64,000 bases of DNA, taken from the NCBI RefSeq assembly GCF_001659605.2, contig NC_035167.2:2232001-2296000 (forward strand). Direction: 5' to 3'. Below the pieces are notes generated by a model. It ran no database searches. It worked only from the letters and a program-made list of their open reading frames with translations, and had not been told where the DNA came from. Shown here piece by piece: positions 27,101 to 39,444 of the stretch. The position numbers and the translations under genes were made by a program. The stretch's first letter is position 1. Each line of letters begins with the position of its first letter. This DNA comes from Manihot esculenta. Lineage: Eukaryota; Streptophyta; Magnoliopsida; Malpighiales; Euphorbiaceae.

Positions 27101-27995
27101 TTAGTATTTCTTAAATTATGCACATTTTTTTTATGTAAAATTATGATTTACTATATGATGCTTTGGAGAGATGCAGCTTGCTATGAAAGTGTTAAATTTA
27201 TTTAAGTGGAAAAACAAGAATTCGTGGGGTGTAATGGCTGAGACTGCTGAACAAGCTTTACTATTATTGTTGTTGTAGTTTACTAAGAACTTATATGTGT
27301 TCAATCTCAGGTGAGGGATGAAATTGAACATCTATTAGATGATAATGAAGATATGGCAGATTTATATTTGACGAGGAAGTGGGTCCAGAATCAGCAATCT
27401 GAGGCTTTATTGGGAACTGCAGCTTCAAATAGCATTATCACTTTTGCCCCTCCTCTCCGCCGACTTAGTTCTAGTCACAGTGCAAGTTTGGTGACTGGCA
27501 GCATTTTGGGTGAAAATGATGTGGAGGACTTGGAGATGTTGCTTGAAGCATATTTTATGCAGTTGGATGGAACACGTAATAAGATCTTGTCTGTAAGTAT
27601 TTTGGCTATTATTTACAGTGTGGAATTATTAAATTCAGTTACTGTAATTACTTAGTTGATATCATTTAAGGTAACTGGAATATATATTTCTTTTTATTGC
27701 TTTATTGAACATACAGGTTCGTGAATATATTGATGACACAGAAGACTATGTCAACATCCAACTTGACCAGCAGCGAAATGAGCTCATTCAACTTCAGCTT
27801 ACATTAACTATTGCATCATTTGCAATAACAATGGATACCTTAGTAGCATCGTTCTTTGGCATGAATATCCCCTGTCGATTGTATGAAATACAAGGGATAT
27901 TTGGGTACTTTGTTGGGGCTACTTCTGCAGCATGTTTCTTACTTTTCCTGCTGGTTCTAGGATATGCTAGATGGAAGAAATTGCTTGGTTCATAA
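24109..27995 (+). CDS. MRS2/CorA-type magnesium transporter, MRS2-4 (MGT6)-like, 449 aa
   Basis: Four exons, 24109-24475, 25598-26019, 27311-27592 and 27717-27995 (1350 nt, GT-AG, in frame). Exon 1 encodes a basic, low-complexity N-terminus with Pro6 and a run of nine Asn from an (AAT/AAC)n tract, then [20 protein letters not shown]. Exons 2-3 carry the long helical domain, with [24 protein letters not shown] and [24 protein letters not shown] signatures. Exon 4 has two membrane helices. The first ends at the diagnostic Gly-Met-Asn (GMN) motif, residues 405-407, and the second is followed by [12 protein letters not shown] at the pore mouth defines Mg2+ channels of the CorA/MRS2 family. By memory, the sequence from the conserved core to the C-terminus is close to Arabidopsis MRS2-4/MGT6, which mediates Mg uptake. 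Start choice rests on the family-like MGRG start. An overlapping uORF lies upstream. Confidence 0.94.
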
Positions 27996-28129
27996 GTCCA
28001 GCTCATTTTCAACAATATCATGCGCCACATATTTGGGATTCATACAAGAATTTGCTTATTAGTGCTGGCAAATGATAAAATCTTCTGAAGTGTATACTTA
28101 GGAGATGGTGCCTCCAAGCTGTATCAAAT

Positions 28130-28130
<1 letters not shown>

Positions 28131-28160
<30 letters not shown>
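28131..28160. repeat. (CT)15 microsatellite in the 3' flank of the MRS2 gene
   Basis: Fifteen uninterrupted CT units, about 135 bp after the transporter stop codon and probably inside its 3' UTR. It is a likely polymorphic marker. Confidence 0.9.
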
Positions 28161-28162
<2 letters not shown>

Positions 28163-28699
28163 ATGAAATGCATTGAAAAATCAAAAATAGGATTTCAGGA
28201 AAGTGAAACCTGTAGATTTTTGTTTTCAATTTGTTTCTCATATGATACTCAACATTAATGCTGTGATTAATAAATATACCATCTCATGTTGAAATTTCTT
28301 TTCTGGTTGAGGTTAATTATTCTTTGGATGGATTGATGGAATTGAGATGTTAGATTTTACTCTAATTAAGCACTGTGGTATAGGCAGCAAGACGTTTATG
28401 AGTGGCATACATGCTTAGCATAAATTTGAAGATGTGCAGGTGTTGCAGGCTAGGATGGATACATGGTTCTGTGCATGTTATAGACATTTTTGGAGCTATT
28501 TGACTATCAGATTCTATTTTTGTAGCATAAACTAGTAAGGATACTCCGAGTCTGCTGCTGTAGATTGGAAGAGAGAAGATCAAATATATGCACCAGAGTA
28601 GTGTAGAGAGAGACGATGAAGATCTTAGATTCTTAAGGAAAGAGGAAGGGCTGGACTTGGGCAAACTTAAAAGAGCTGTGAGGGTATTGTTTCTCTGAC

Positions 28700-31130
28700 T
28701 CTATCTTAAGCCACCTCCATTTTGTCCTGAGCCATAATAATTAAAAAATCAAAAAAATCAATAAATTGATGTTCATGGTTTTTAATTTAAATTAGAGATC
28801 AATAAATTTAACTTAAAAATCATAATTTGATATTCTTAATTTTTGGTAAAATTAAGAAATTTAGTCTAAAAATTTTGATTTTGAGGTTAAAGTAAGCTTA
28901 AATTGAAAATTTTGTATTAATTTAGAAAAAACATTTAAAAAATGGACCAAATTGAACATTCCTAATAAGTATATGGTGAAATTGAACATTTAGCATAATA
29001 ATAATTATTAAGTATTTGTGGGAGTTGGTTGGCTTATTCCACTTATTTATTGATTATAATTTTTTAAACAGCTTGCTCACACTTTAAGTCTAATTAAGTC
29101 ACCCTTTCCTCAACTTGGGATTAAGATAATCCAATCATTTTCCCTTCTAATCTCAAAAGAACTCTAAGAAAAAGAAATCCCACCTTGTCCTAATTTGTAT
29201 GGTAGCCAACAATAATGATATTATTAAGATGATAATTACCCATTAATTATCTTTGTTAGTGTGGGTTGTTGAGGTGATTAACTCATTCATTATAAGTAGA
29301 GCCAATAATATTTGGTTTAAATCGAAAAAATCAAGAACATTTAGTTTATTTTTTTATTCATTTCAGTTTGGTTTAGTTTTTAATTTAAAAAATTTTGATT
29401 ATTTCGATTCGGTTCGATTTTGATCCGAAAAAATTAAAAAAATTAAAATAATCAAATTGAACTGATTAGTGATAATAATATATTATTTTTAATAATATAC
29501 AGATGATATTATATCAAAAGTTAAAATATTTTAATTTAATATCAAAAGTTAAAATATTTTAATTAAATTTTAAAATATTAAAAATAAAGTGTAAAAGATA
29601 AAAAAAATATTTAAAATTCGAATCAATCAAATTGAATTGAATTAAATCGGATCGATTTGATTTAATTCAGTTTCTAATTAAAATAAGCTTGATTCAACTT
29701 TTATAAATATTAAAATTTCTTTTTTTAATTTATTTAGTTGAGTTCAATTTTAAATTCAATACCAAATCCTGATTCTAAATAAAACTACTTTTTATATTAT
29801 AATTCACTTAAAATAGAAAATGCTCATGTTTTTAAAATAATTATTTAATACTTTTGATTGAAATATATTCATTGTATTATTTATTAGTTTCTATTTCCTT
29901 AATTAATTATTAATTATTGTATTTTTTAATTAATAAAAATGAAAATATTAAATAAATATTTTTTGAAAAAATGACTGTTATTAGCATTTGTGATATCTAT
30001 TTGGACAAGTGAGAACCATCCAAATCCAATCCTTATTGACAACTAAGCTGCCCAATACCTCATTGGTCCTTTATATTTAGCAATTTACAATAAGTGAAAA
30101 GCTTGTACTTATGCATAGGGACCACTATTTTATCAACCCAAAATTATTTTCCCCTCATATCTTTCTCACATTTTATTTTATTTTTTTATTAAATGTTTTT
30201 CTATATCTAAAATTTCAAAACTTTACCTTTTCTCATGATTATAATTTTATTTTTTTTAATTTTGAAAGATGAGACCCATTCTTTCAATTTTGTTATAATT
30301 ATAATTAAACATTTAAATAATAATCTTTAAAAAATATAAATTTTTGAATTTTTATCATCCAATAGAATTTTTTTTATTGACCTAATAAACTATGCAGTGA
30401 AATAATTGTCTTTTTTATTGTAAATTTTAATTTTTTTTGCTGTTTCGATTATAATCAAGTCACATCGATATCAAAAGGGGATTTATTTTTAATATTTAAA
30501 TATTTTGACAGATACTATAATTGAACTGTATTGTCTAAATTTATTTTTTTAAGACTAAATTTTATATTTTTACAATATCTTTTATAGTCTTATTATTTTA
30601 ATAGTCTTAAAATATATATATATATATATATATTTTAAATTTTATTCAATGGAGAGAAATTATCATATTCCATTTAATTAGTTTATTTACTGTCAATTTA
30701 AAATTAATAATTTAATGTAATTTTTTTTCATAGTTTTTTTATTTAAAATGAAATAAAATTTAATTTTTTAATTTAATATAAAATGAAATTTTGTATGATT
30801 TTATAAAAATTTATTTAAATTATTTTATTACAAAATAAATTATATCAAATAAATAATTTAATTACCCGCAAAAAAAAAAATTCACTCTACAGAAAAGGAT
30901 GATTTGTTCTGTTTAAGATTTTTCAATATATTAAAAAGTTAAAAGGCTAAATTTTTTTTAACTGAAAATAACATTATATACTTGAGAGAGGGGTATATGT
31001 GAAAATAATGAGTTTTACAGGGGTTGAAAGAGTAAGAAAGCAAAACTGGAAGCAATGAACTAAAAACAAAAGAATATGATTTTTATATCTTTTTTAATTA
31101 AATTTTCATTCCAGTCCTTTTTCAACCCAT
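28700..31130. other. Intergenic DNA, AT-rich, no gene seen
   Basis: Apart from the MITE relic at 29300-29765 and a (TA)n run at about 30614-30632, I see only AT-rich sequence without coding or RNA signals. Confidence 0.5.
29300..29765. mobile_element. MITE family 2, copy 5
   Basis: The left part has atatttggtttaaatcgaa; the right part has ttgagttcaattttaaattc. In between are the family blocks gataataatatattattttt and aaagttaaaatattttaatt (the latter locally duplicated) and tttttataaatattaaaatt. The ends are eroded and no target duplication is visible. Confidence 0.5.
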
Positions 31131-31139
31131 AGTCTTCAA

Positions 31140-32731
31140 CCAGAAGAAAGAGAGAGAGAGAGAGAAGCAGAGACAGTGAAGGGGCGTCGTTAACCTAAGA
31201 AAGAGTGACAGATAGCAGAAAGTATCCTCTCGATTCTTCTCCTTTTATAATTATATTTCGAGATCTCAATTCCTCAATCAATAAAAGGTACAAACTTTTA
31301 TATCTTTCTAAGCAAAAACATCTTTTTTTTTTGTTCCAAAACGAATCTGTTCCAGTTTCTGCTTCTAATTTGTTAACATAAGCTTAGATTCTAATTTTGT
31401 TAAGCTCTTTTATCGTGCATTGCTATGTTTTGTTTAGCTTATTGACTAATTTATTTTTTAAATTTGTACTCATCTCTCGTTTGTTTTGGATAATACATCT
31501 CTTTTTACGTCTGATTTTGGACAGTTTGAATTTTACTATCTTGTTTGTTTGCTGGGAAATGTGGGAAATAGTCGAAATTGCAAATTTGAATTGTGGGTTT
31601 CTTCCTTTCTTTCTTAATACTTCCTCAATTTTTTCTCCTTCTGGGCCTGGATAATATCAGCATACACTCAACTGAATTTACTTTCTTCTCTAGCTTGCGT
31701 TTTTGTTAGTAGCTTAAGGTTTGTGAGACCCTAGAGTACATGTGCTTTACTTTTTCTCTGATTTCTTTTCTCCTGTTGGATTAGAGACTTGGCGTTTTCC
31801 ATATCTGTTAAGATTATGCTCAAACTTCTGGTAGGTGTTGTTAATTTGGTTCTATAGGACAGTGCTTGGATCCAACTCTTACTTGACTGAAAATTTTCAT
31901 AGAATTATTGGATGAGCGTTGTGAAAGGTTCTGAAAAAAAAAAAAAAAAGAATCCATAGATTGCAGTTTGTGAGAGAAATTAGATGGAATAACCACTTTG
32001 GACCTTTTTTGGTTTGATTATTGGAAAAATTAAATTTGTGAGTGGATATTGGGAAACCCACTACAGTTTCCAGGTCATCAAAAGTGGAAAAAGACATACA
32101 CACACAACCCTAATCACTTCTAAAACTTAGTGTCTACATAATATTATTTATGTTGATTTAATAATTTGTTTTGCTCAACATTAGGTAGGCAGCACATGGG
32201 TTACTAACATTGCAGGTTCACTAACGTCTAGTGAATGACCTTGTGAGGAAAGTGCAGAATTACTTAAATCCCATAGATAATCAGTAGTGAATCTATACCA
32301 TAGCAATTTTTTAAGTCCTCTTTTATGAGCAAATATAGAATGGATATGCTTAAATAGGTCCTGCGTGTTCTTTGTTTCTGTAGGTGTTGATTTGGCTTGT
32401 TATTACTCACATTTCTACCTTTAAAATACCGAGATAATCAGAACTTAGGTGGACAAATCTCATGCTATTTTGTGTTTGTTATTGGACTTTAATCGCATGG
32501 AGACAAATTTTCAGATAATATTGTCAAGTTGTAAGAGTACTGATTTGGAAAATTTAAATTTTTTTTTTGATAATTATTCAGATCCTTTCTATGAAATGCT
32601 CTCGTTGATGCCCCTTTAATGTTTTGAAATGAAGATATACTGATAAAGATAGTAATTCCATCATTCAGATTGCCTCATTTTCTCAATAACCCTCTTTTCT
32701 TTTGTTATTTTCTTGTTATTTTCTTTGGCAG
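31140..32731 (+). promoter_or_regulatory. 5' leader and 5'-UTR intron of the bZIP gene
   Basis: A purine-rich leader with a (GA)n tract (about 31147-31165) precedes a GT donor after 31287 (AAAAG/GTACAA). The matching acceptor is at 32730-32731, 20 bp before the start codon at 32752. The T-rich intron is about 1.44 kb. Long first introns in plant leaders often raise expression. The exact transcription start is not visible. Confidence 0.55.
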
Positions 32732-32751
32732 GAAGTGGTTCTCTTTCAGCC

Positions 32752-35700
32752 ATGGCAAATTCGAAGGGGTCTTCAAATATGAGAAGTTATATGTACTCTG
32801 GAAAGCATGCATTACTGCCTCCAAAAATTCCTTTTCCTAGTGTTACCCCATCATATCTTGATTATATGCCCAGTGGTGTAATTGGATCAAAAGCTGTTCA
32901 AAGGCCTAGAGAGGGAAACAGTCATCACCAGCGAACATCCTCTGAGACACTTCTCCTAGAGGAGCAACCTTCCTGGCTTGATGATCTCCTTAATGAGCCA
33001 GAGACACCTGTTCGTAGAGGAGGTCATCGGCGTTCATCCAGCGACTCCTTTGCATATGTAGATGTAGCTAATGCTTCTAACATAGACAATGCTGCACAGG
33101 ATGAGTATAGATACAAAAATATGATGTCAAAACCTTCTTGGGGATCCCAAGACTTTGATTATCACAATGATGCTCGTCAAAACTTTCTCTATGCTGACGT
33201 TAACATGAAAAAACAAAAAAATAGGTCTTGGGATTCATCCTTGAATGCTGCAACCTCTCCAAGTGGACTTCCTTCTGCAAGGGAGAATGCTGTTTCACAG
33301 AGCTTGGGGTCATCATGTACTCCACAGGAAGCAGATGGTGTCCCAACTTCTTTGAATGAAAAGCAAGATTCAGCTGAATCTGGTTCCAATGATTCAAAAA
33401 AATCATCTGAAAGAAAGGATGGTTCTCATGCTAGGTCTTCAGCATTAGAGACTGATACAAAACGTGCTAAACAGTATGAACTTTATAGAATTTTTTTTTT
33501 CCTGAAATTTCCTGTATCTTTTTCTTATCTTGGTATATTACTTTTATATATCGTATGGGTCAAGGCACATGATTGCTGCATTAATGTCTTCTCATCCTTA
33601 GACAGATGTTTGATGCACCTTCATTCTTAGAAGGGAATTTATTATTTAGTTCCTATGCTATGGAAAAACTCATTAGTTGCTATGTGATTTTGAAAAACTC
33701 ATTTGCTGATCCTTCAGTTTTGTAAAAAGTTTACAATTAGTTCCTTTGTATTCAGAGCATTTTAGACTTTTTTGTAATATTTAACGGATAAAATTAATGA
33801 ATAAATTAATTAGTAAATTTTTTAAAATGTCAGAGGCGTTTAATGTATTTTCTAAAATTAAGGGACTGAGGAGTTTCCTAATACAACAAGCACCAAATAG
33901 TAATTTTCCGTTATTGGAATATCATAGAGTTGCATGCCAGTTTTGAGTCTTGACCTATGTGATAAGCTATGATTTAAATCATTCAAGCATGAGCGGGAAT
34001 AACTGATGTTTCCAAGAGAAAATATGAACTCCTATCCTATATAAGATTTCTGTATTTTTGTTAAGCATACATGTCTACCTTAAGGTTTGGGCTTGTCCTA
34101 TAACTTTAATTTGTTCTCTTCAATCTTTTTTGAACATCCTCTTACTCATATGTGGTAGTTACTTTAGAAATTTGTTTCGTAAGAAGATAGTCTAATACAC
34201 AAATATGTAAAATTGAAAAGTTGTGTATGATGTGGAATAAAGTGGTCAGTGATATATGATGCTAAAACTTAAACCGCTATCTAATGTAGACAATTTGCTC
34301 AACGTTCCCGGGTTCGGAAACTTCAGTACATTGCTGAGCTGGAAAGGAATGTACAAGCTTTACAGGCAAGTATTTGTGATCTATAAAAGCTAAATATGGT
34401 TGTGGTTTTAGAGTTTAATTTAAAAAAATTATGTAATATGCAACGCTTGGACCAGTTTAATTTTCTAATTTCTATCTTGTACTCCACAGGCAGAAGGATC
34501 TGAAGTTTCAGCTCAGGTTGAATTTCTCAACCAGCAAAATCTTATTCTAAGCATGGAGAATAAAGCTCTCAAGCAACGTTTGGAAAGTTTAGCTCAGGAG
34601 CAGCTTATCAAATACGGTGAGTTTAGTTCTCAATTTCTTCTTGTTTAGGTGTTGAAAATATTATTTTATTGCCCTTCACTTTTTACTTGGAAACTCAGAT
34701 GTGATTCACTCAAACAGTAGTTTCATTGCGAGAAGCTTATTTGAGTAGAATATGTGGTATGTTTTTAGCTGATCTTGTTTGTCATTTGTAATTATTAATG
34801 TGGATTTGGTGTCTAGCGGAGCAGAATGGCGATGGAGGACCCGTAAAGCTTATCCTAATTAATTTGGGATCAAGGTTTAGTTGTTTTTCTAAGAAAAAGA
34901 AAAAGCTTACTTATTGTTGTTGTTTGTCATTTGACTCAAAAAATTCCAAAAGGCCTTCATTTTCCGACTCAGTCACCCTAAATATCACTAGAAATTTTGT
35001 TAACAGAATTTGGGAAGGAATAATATATATATTTTTTGCCACTTCATGTCCACTCTTCATCCACCAAAACCATGTTCAACATAACTGTGGTACAACTGCT
35101 TGTGGTACAACTGCAAAGGAAGTGGGAAGATTTTGAGGCAAGAGGGCATGCTTCTAGTTGTGCCCTTACACAGTATTTGCCTAAGGATTCATGTCATTTG
35201 AAGAGAGAATGTTAAGAACTGCATCATCCAGTGTATGAAGAACTTGATATGTAGAAATAGAAAAAGTTTGGGAATGACCAGAGATGATCTGATGGAGATT
35301 GAATTATATCCATTTCCTTGGCATAGAGGAATAGAAATTGAAAGAAGAGGTCCATTAAAGTTTTACTTCTGGTGGTCCATAATAGGAGGTTGTCCCTGTG
35401 ACTAAAATATTGGAAATAGGTTTCTTTTCTTCTTGTACAATTTTTTGGAAATTGTTACCATCTTGTGGGAAGGCTTTAATATTTTTTGGCTTGTTGGTAT
35501 CATTAAAGAATTGCTTCTTGCTACTGAAATTATTGACAATTTGTTCCTTTTGTCAGATGATAGTGCCATTCTTTTTGGCAAATTAGTAATGGATAGGGTA
35601 AGGTTGATGTTAGTTCTAGTTCAAGAAAGTTGTTGTCAAATAACGTGGTCCAGTTTCTATGAAGTTGCATTGAGCCTTGCCTTACATAACTTGCAAGATT

Positions 35701-37149
35701 TGTAATGGAAGAGTAAACCAGTCCCGGTTTGACTCTTGTTTAATTTGCCTTGATTCGCTCATTAAGGGGCTTAGTTTCATTGCTTTTTCAGATTGAGAAG
35801 CAAAGCCTTTTGCCTCTTTATGTTTGAACTTATTCATACTCTTTAAGTTTACATGTGTGCATGTTTGACATGTGTGCATGTTTGACATGTGTTTCTGCAT
35901 ACACATACACGAGTGGACATTGTTGTTCTGCACTTCTAAGAATACTGAGGGTATGGGACAGAACAGACAGAACATTACAGTATGACACCTATATTTTCGT
36001 TGATTAAAATTACTAGAAGAAACTCATATTATGATTATTCTTTGCTGCAAATAATGAAGTAAACTGATGAAGTACTAAGCTATTGCTGCTTGTAATTAAT
36101 TAGCTACAAATATCAAATAGGGGTATACATCAAGTCTTCGTTCTGATTATTTTGTTTAATTGGCATAGATTTTCCTGAGAGTATAGGGGGCTTTTCACTT
36201 ACAGAAAATTGGAGTAATTTTTTGGAAAAAGTTTGCTAAGAAAAGTATAAAAGAGTTTCATATTTACATGTGGTAGTTTTCCAAATGCAGAGCCAGAAAA
36301 CTAGTTGTTCAGTTTTCCACTATCTGAAAACAGTTTTAAGTTGTTTCTCCCTGTTTTGGTGGGGATCGGGGGAGGGGATTGGGTTCGGGAGTAGATGGGT
36401 ACTGGCTAGTTAGGACATGTGGGTTTGTAATCTTATTCCACTTTTTGCTGGTCCCCATGAGGGCTAGAAAATGATTTTCTGCCTCCTGAAATCATTGTTT
36501 CCTCTTTGAAAGTGTTGTTCTTCTCGAACCTCTTAGTATAGTAAATAAAGCTATTAAAAGAAAAAGGCAAATCACTATGAGGAAATCTCACATCTGCCTA
36601 ATGCCTATCCTTGAATCTGTTCACAGGCTTGGGAACCTTTCTAGCCCAGCCTGAATAAAAGCCTTGCTCTAGCTAGAGTCCTTGAATCGAGGCCCAGCCC
36701 AGTCGAAAGGTGGATCAGGCTTGAGATTGCTATATGTTTATGGCTTGACCCAACCAGGATTGCCTGATTGAATAAAATATATTAGATATTTATTGTGTTG
36801 ACTAGGCCAGTCTATTGCTGAAATTTAGGCCTGATTGGATCCTGCACAATGAACAGTTCATCATCATTCATAAATGGATTTTGCTTTTGTTTTTGCTTTT
36901 TGGGTTATTTCATGGATGCTAAACTTTTAGAGGACGTTTTCAGTGGAACATGAAGTTTTGGAGAGAGAAATTGGAAGGCTACGAACCTTGTATCAGCAAC
37001 AGCAGCAACCACAGCCACAGCAGCAACCATCTTCCAGCCATCGCCGAACTAACAGCAGGGACATTGAATCCCAGTTTGCAAATCTTTCCCTGAAATATAA
37101 GGATGCTAATTCTGGCCGAGATCCTGTGACAGGTCCACTCCGCACTTAG
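32752..37149 (+). CDS. bZIP transcription factor, At1g58110/At4g06598 type, 376 aa
   Basis: Coding exons 32752-33473, 34290-34365, 34490-34616 and 36944-37149 (1131 nt). The start [20 protein letters not shown] matches the family as I know it; an earlier in-frame Met (32713) lies in the intron. The long N-terminal region contains [20 protein letters not shown] and [11 protein letters not shown], the latter a likely phosphorylation/14-3-3-type site. The bZIP spans about residues 235-300, with basic region [19 protein letters not shown] then a leucine zipper. In the basic region the position of the usually invariant Asn is Lys. The tail is Gln/Pro-rich ([10 protein letters not shown]) and ends TGPLRT. 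The donor of the second coding intron is GC (34366-34367, AG/GCAAGT), needed to keep the frame. It is presumably a nuclear regulator; target genes are unknown. Confidence 0.92.
33641..33908. mobile_element. MITE in the first coding intron of the bZIP gene
   Basis: The left end has tattatttagttcctatgct then ggaaaaactcattag. The right end, read in complement, has attactatttggtgcttgtt then aggaaactcctcag. These form imperfect inverted repeats of about 40 bp. The interior is AT-rich and non-coding. The boundaries are approximate because no target duplication was certain. Confidence 0.6.
34789..34919 (+). mobile_element. Short non-LTR retrotransposon fragment (RTE-like 3' end or SINE) in a bZIP intron
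   Basis: The insert is flanked by identical 14-bp copies of ttgtttgtcatttg at 34775-34788 and 34920-34933. It contains gcggagcagaatggcgatgg followed by aggacccgtaaagc and ttaatttgggatcaaggttt, and ends in a ttgttg tail. This segment resembles the 3' end of plant RTE-clade LINEs as I remember it, where 5' truncation and (TTG)n tails are usual. A derived SINE is the alternative. The variable-length target duplication supports target-primed insertion. Confidence 0.6.
35851..35892. repeat. 17-bp tandem repeat, about 2.5 copies
   Basis: acatgtgtgcatgtttg occurs at 35851 and 35868, followed by a partial third copy acatgtgt. It lies in the last intron of the bZIP gene. Confidence 0.8.
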
Positions 37150-37599
37150 ATAAATGCATTAACCAGAGATTTGTTGTGCCACCATTTTACCTTGGGCTGC
37201 CACATTAACCATCATTATTTTCTCCTCGAGTGGGGTAAAGCCGAGTTGCTCCAGTCTTCATCCCATCTCTCTGCCTGATTTGCACAAATTGTTTTTCCAC
37301 TGTTTCTTGCCCCTTTTCATTTGATAATTAATATCCTCATGCGCACCTGGTAGTCGTTGCTGAAAATCACAAATTCATGCAAGCCGACTCACAGGAGGTG
37401 GTAACTTGTGGGGTTCCATATTTTGGGCCCCTTCTGTATGTTCAGGTGATTATAATTCAGGAAATTTGTGTGCTCCACTTCTGATCTGGTCCATTTGAAG
37501 TATCCACTTTGTGGAGTGAAATGTAGTTAAAGGATATGTAGGGCCTGTTGGATATGCATACTTTGTAATGACAATATTCAAAGGAAATGCTTTCTTGTA

Positions 37600-39174
37600 A
37601 AATCTCTTCAATGAAGTTCATGTCTTCCTTCATATTTTGTTTAAAGGATGAGGAAAGTTTTGAGTCCTTATTTTTGTGGTAGGAAAAGAAACTTGTGATG
37701 CAGCTTCTGGCATTTGATTTATGGAATTTCCCTCTTCCTGGGGTTTAGAAAGAGGATAATTGAACTCTTGAGCTACTATTGTTTGATGTTTTTTCACAGG
37801 CCATCTCATTTAAACTCTTGCCAATGCTTCACTGAGCCAATAAACTTTAGGACGAGGGCACCTGAGAAAGGTTACTCAAGGTTACTCTTCCAATTTAATT
37901 TTGTTAGTGCAAGGCCCAGCTGCCAAGAGCTCGTAAGCTTTGTTATACTCTTGATAGCATTACTTAATTTCGAAATGAAATATATCAGCAAAATGCAACT
38001 GCTCTCTTCCATGAAATTCAACTGTAAATAGGTTTGACATATTGTATAATATTCTGCATGAATTGGAGAGTTGCTTAACCGTAATTTTGATCGCTTAATC
38101 CAGCAGGCTTGGTCTTTCAACCCTTATTCTCTTGAACTTAAGACACCACATGTACATGATGGTAACACATCCGCTGATCTTAGCTCATGCCACAATACCT
38201 TAAGTTTCGTAAAATATACTGAAAAGGGAATTTTCTTGGGTGGTAGAAGCAATTTTTCATTGTAATTGATAAATTTGAGGTCGTTTACTTTCCCAAAACT
38301 TCTCTTTTAATCTCTAATCACAACCCTCTGGCAGAAGTCGGGCAAATGAACGCTTCCACTAGATCTTTAGATATCAATTTTAACATCCACGATGAAACCC
38401 TAACTTCAGTTTTAGCTCCTAGCTACTAGTCGCACATAAGCAAGAATCACACTATCCGAAGACTGCTACAACAGAGGATCTTCATGTTCTGATTTTCTAA
38501 ATCCAAAATTTTGAGTGATTATACTTATTTTTATTTAGATTTGGGGTTTAAATATTAGTTGATGTATTGCTTTTTGAATCTGGGATAAATCTACATCTGT
38601 ATGTAAACCATAGTTTATCTCGCGATTAGCATATGGGCATTAAGTAGAATGATCATCATTTGTGAAGGAATGTGCCGATCAACATTTGATTGAGCTGCAT
38701 TGCCTTGCTGTGAGATATTCTGTATCAAGTGTTTTTTTTTTCTTTATATTTCTAGTGGAAGAGATGGAAATTTTAAGAGAGGAAAATTGTGGGAGAGGAC
38801 AATTTTGGGTTTTTAATTTCTTCTCAATCATTTTACCAACTTTTTAAATGGAAAATAGATTAAAATTGGATGGAAGGACTAAATTGTTAACAGACGCAAA
38901 AGGTAAGGACATTTTAATAAATTTTTAAAAATACAAAGACTGACTTATAAATAATAGCAAGACCTAGAGACTAAATAGTAAATCTCTCATAAATATATGT
39001 ACAAGCCTTTTTATAATAGTCTCAGTCATGTGCAAACCACGTGCACTTACTAACAGCTACCGTACAAATACAACTACCATCTATACTAACATAAATACAA
39101 TACAAATACATCAACTATACACTTTGCTCTACGATGAACTTCATCATCTTCTTCTTAAGGATCATACTCTTATT
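37600..39174. other. Intergenic DNA downstream of the bZIP gene
   Basis: No exon or RNA gene was recognised; small overlapping frames on both strands at 37714-38265 lack motifs. A degenerate arm of the fold-back family (gacattttaataaattttta and surroundings) lies at about 38905-38990. Confidence 0.5.
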
Positions 39175-39352
39175 TGATGGAAAATACTCTACTTGTATTG
39201 AGTACTGTATTGTGAAAAGACTTTTACTGTATATATAGAGCATCTATTTATAGGATATCTGGATACAAAAGTGTCTTCAAGAATACACTAGAGTCTACTA
39301 AACATGAATACACTAGAACCTTCTAGAACCCTACTAACACTACATGCTAACA
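39175..39352 (-). repeat. Copia element LTR (3' LTR of the minus-strand element), 178 bp
   Basis: It begins TG and ends CA on the plus strand, and matches 43147-43326 along its length (for example aaaatactctacttgtattg and aacatgaatacactagaac). Reading the minus strand, it is directly preceded by a purine-rich tract (cttgagggggaa), the polypurine tract of Copia elements. Confidence 0.85.
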
Positions 39353-39444
39353 TTCCCCCTCAAGTTGGATCAGGGAGCAAAACAACTAGATGCAAACCTT
39401 TGGATAAAGGAGTGGAGGCATTCTTAGCATGTAACATACCGGTA

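Noticed and set aside
32713..32751. Upstream in-frame Met for the bZIP protein
   Set aside because: It lies before the splice acceptor at 32730-32731, in the 5'-UTR intron.
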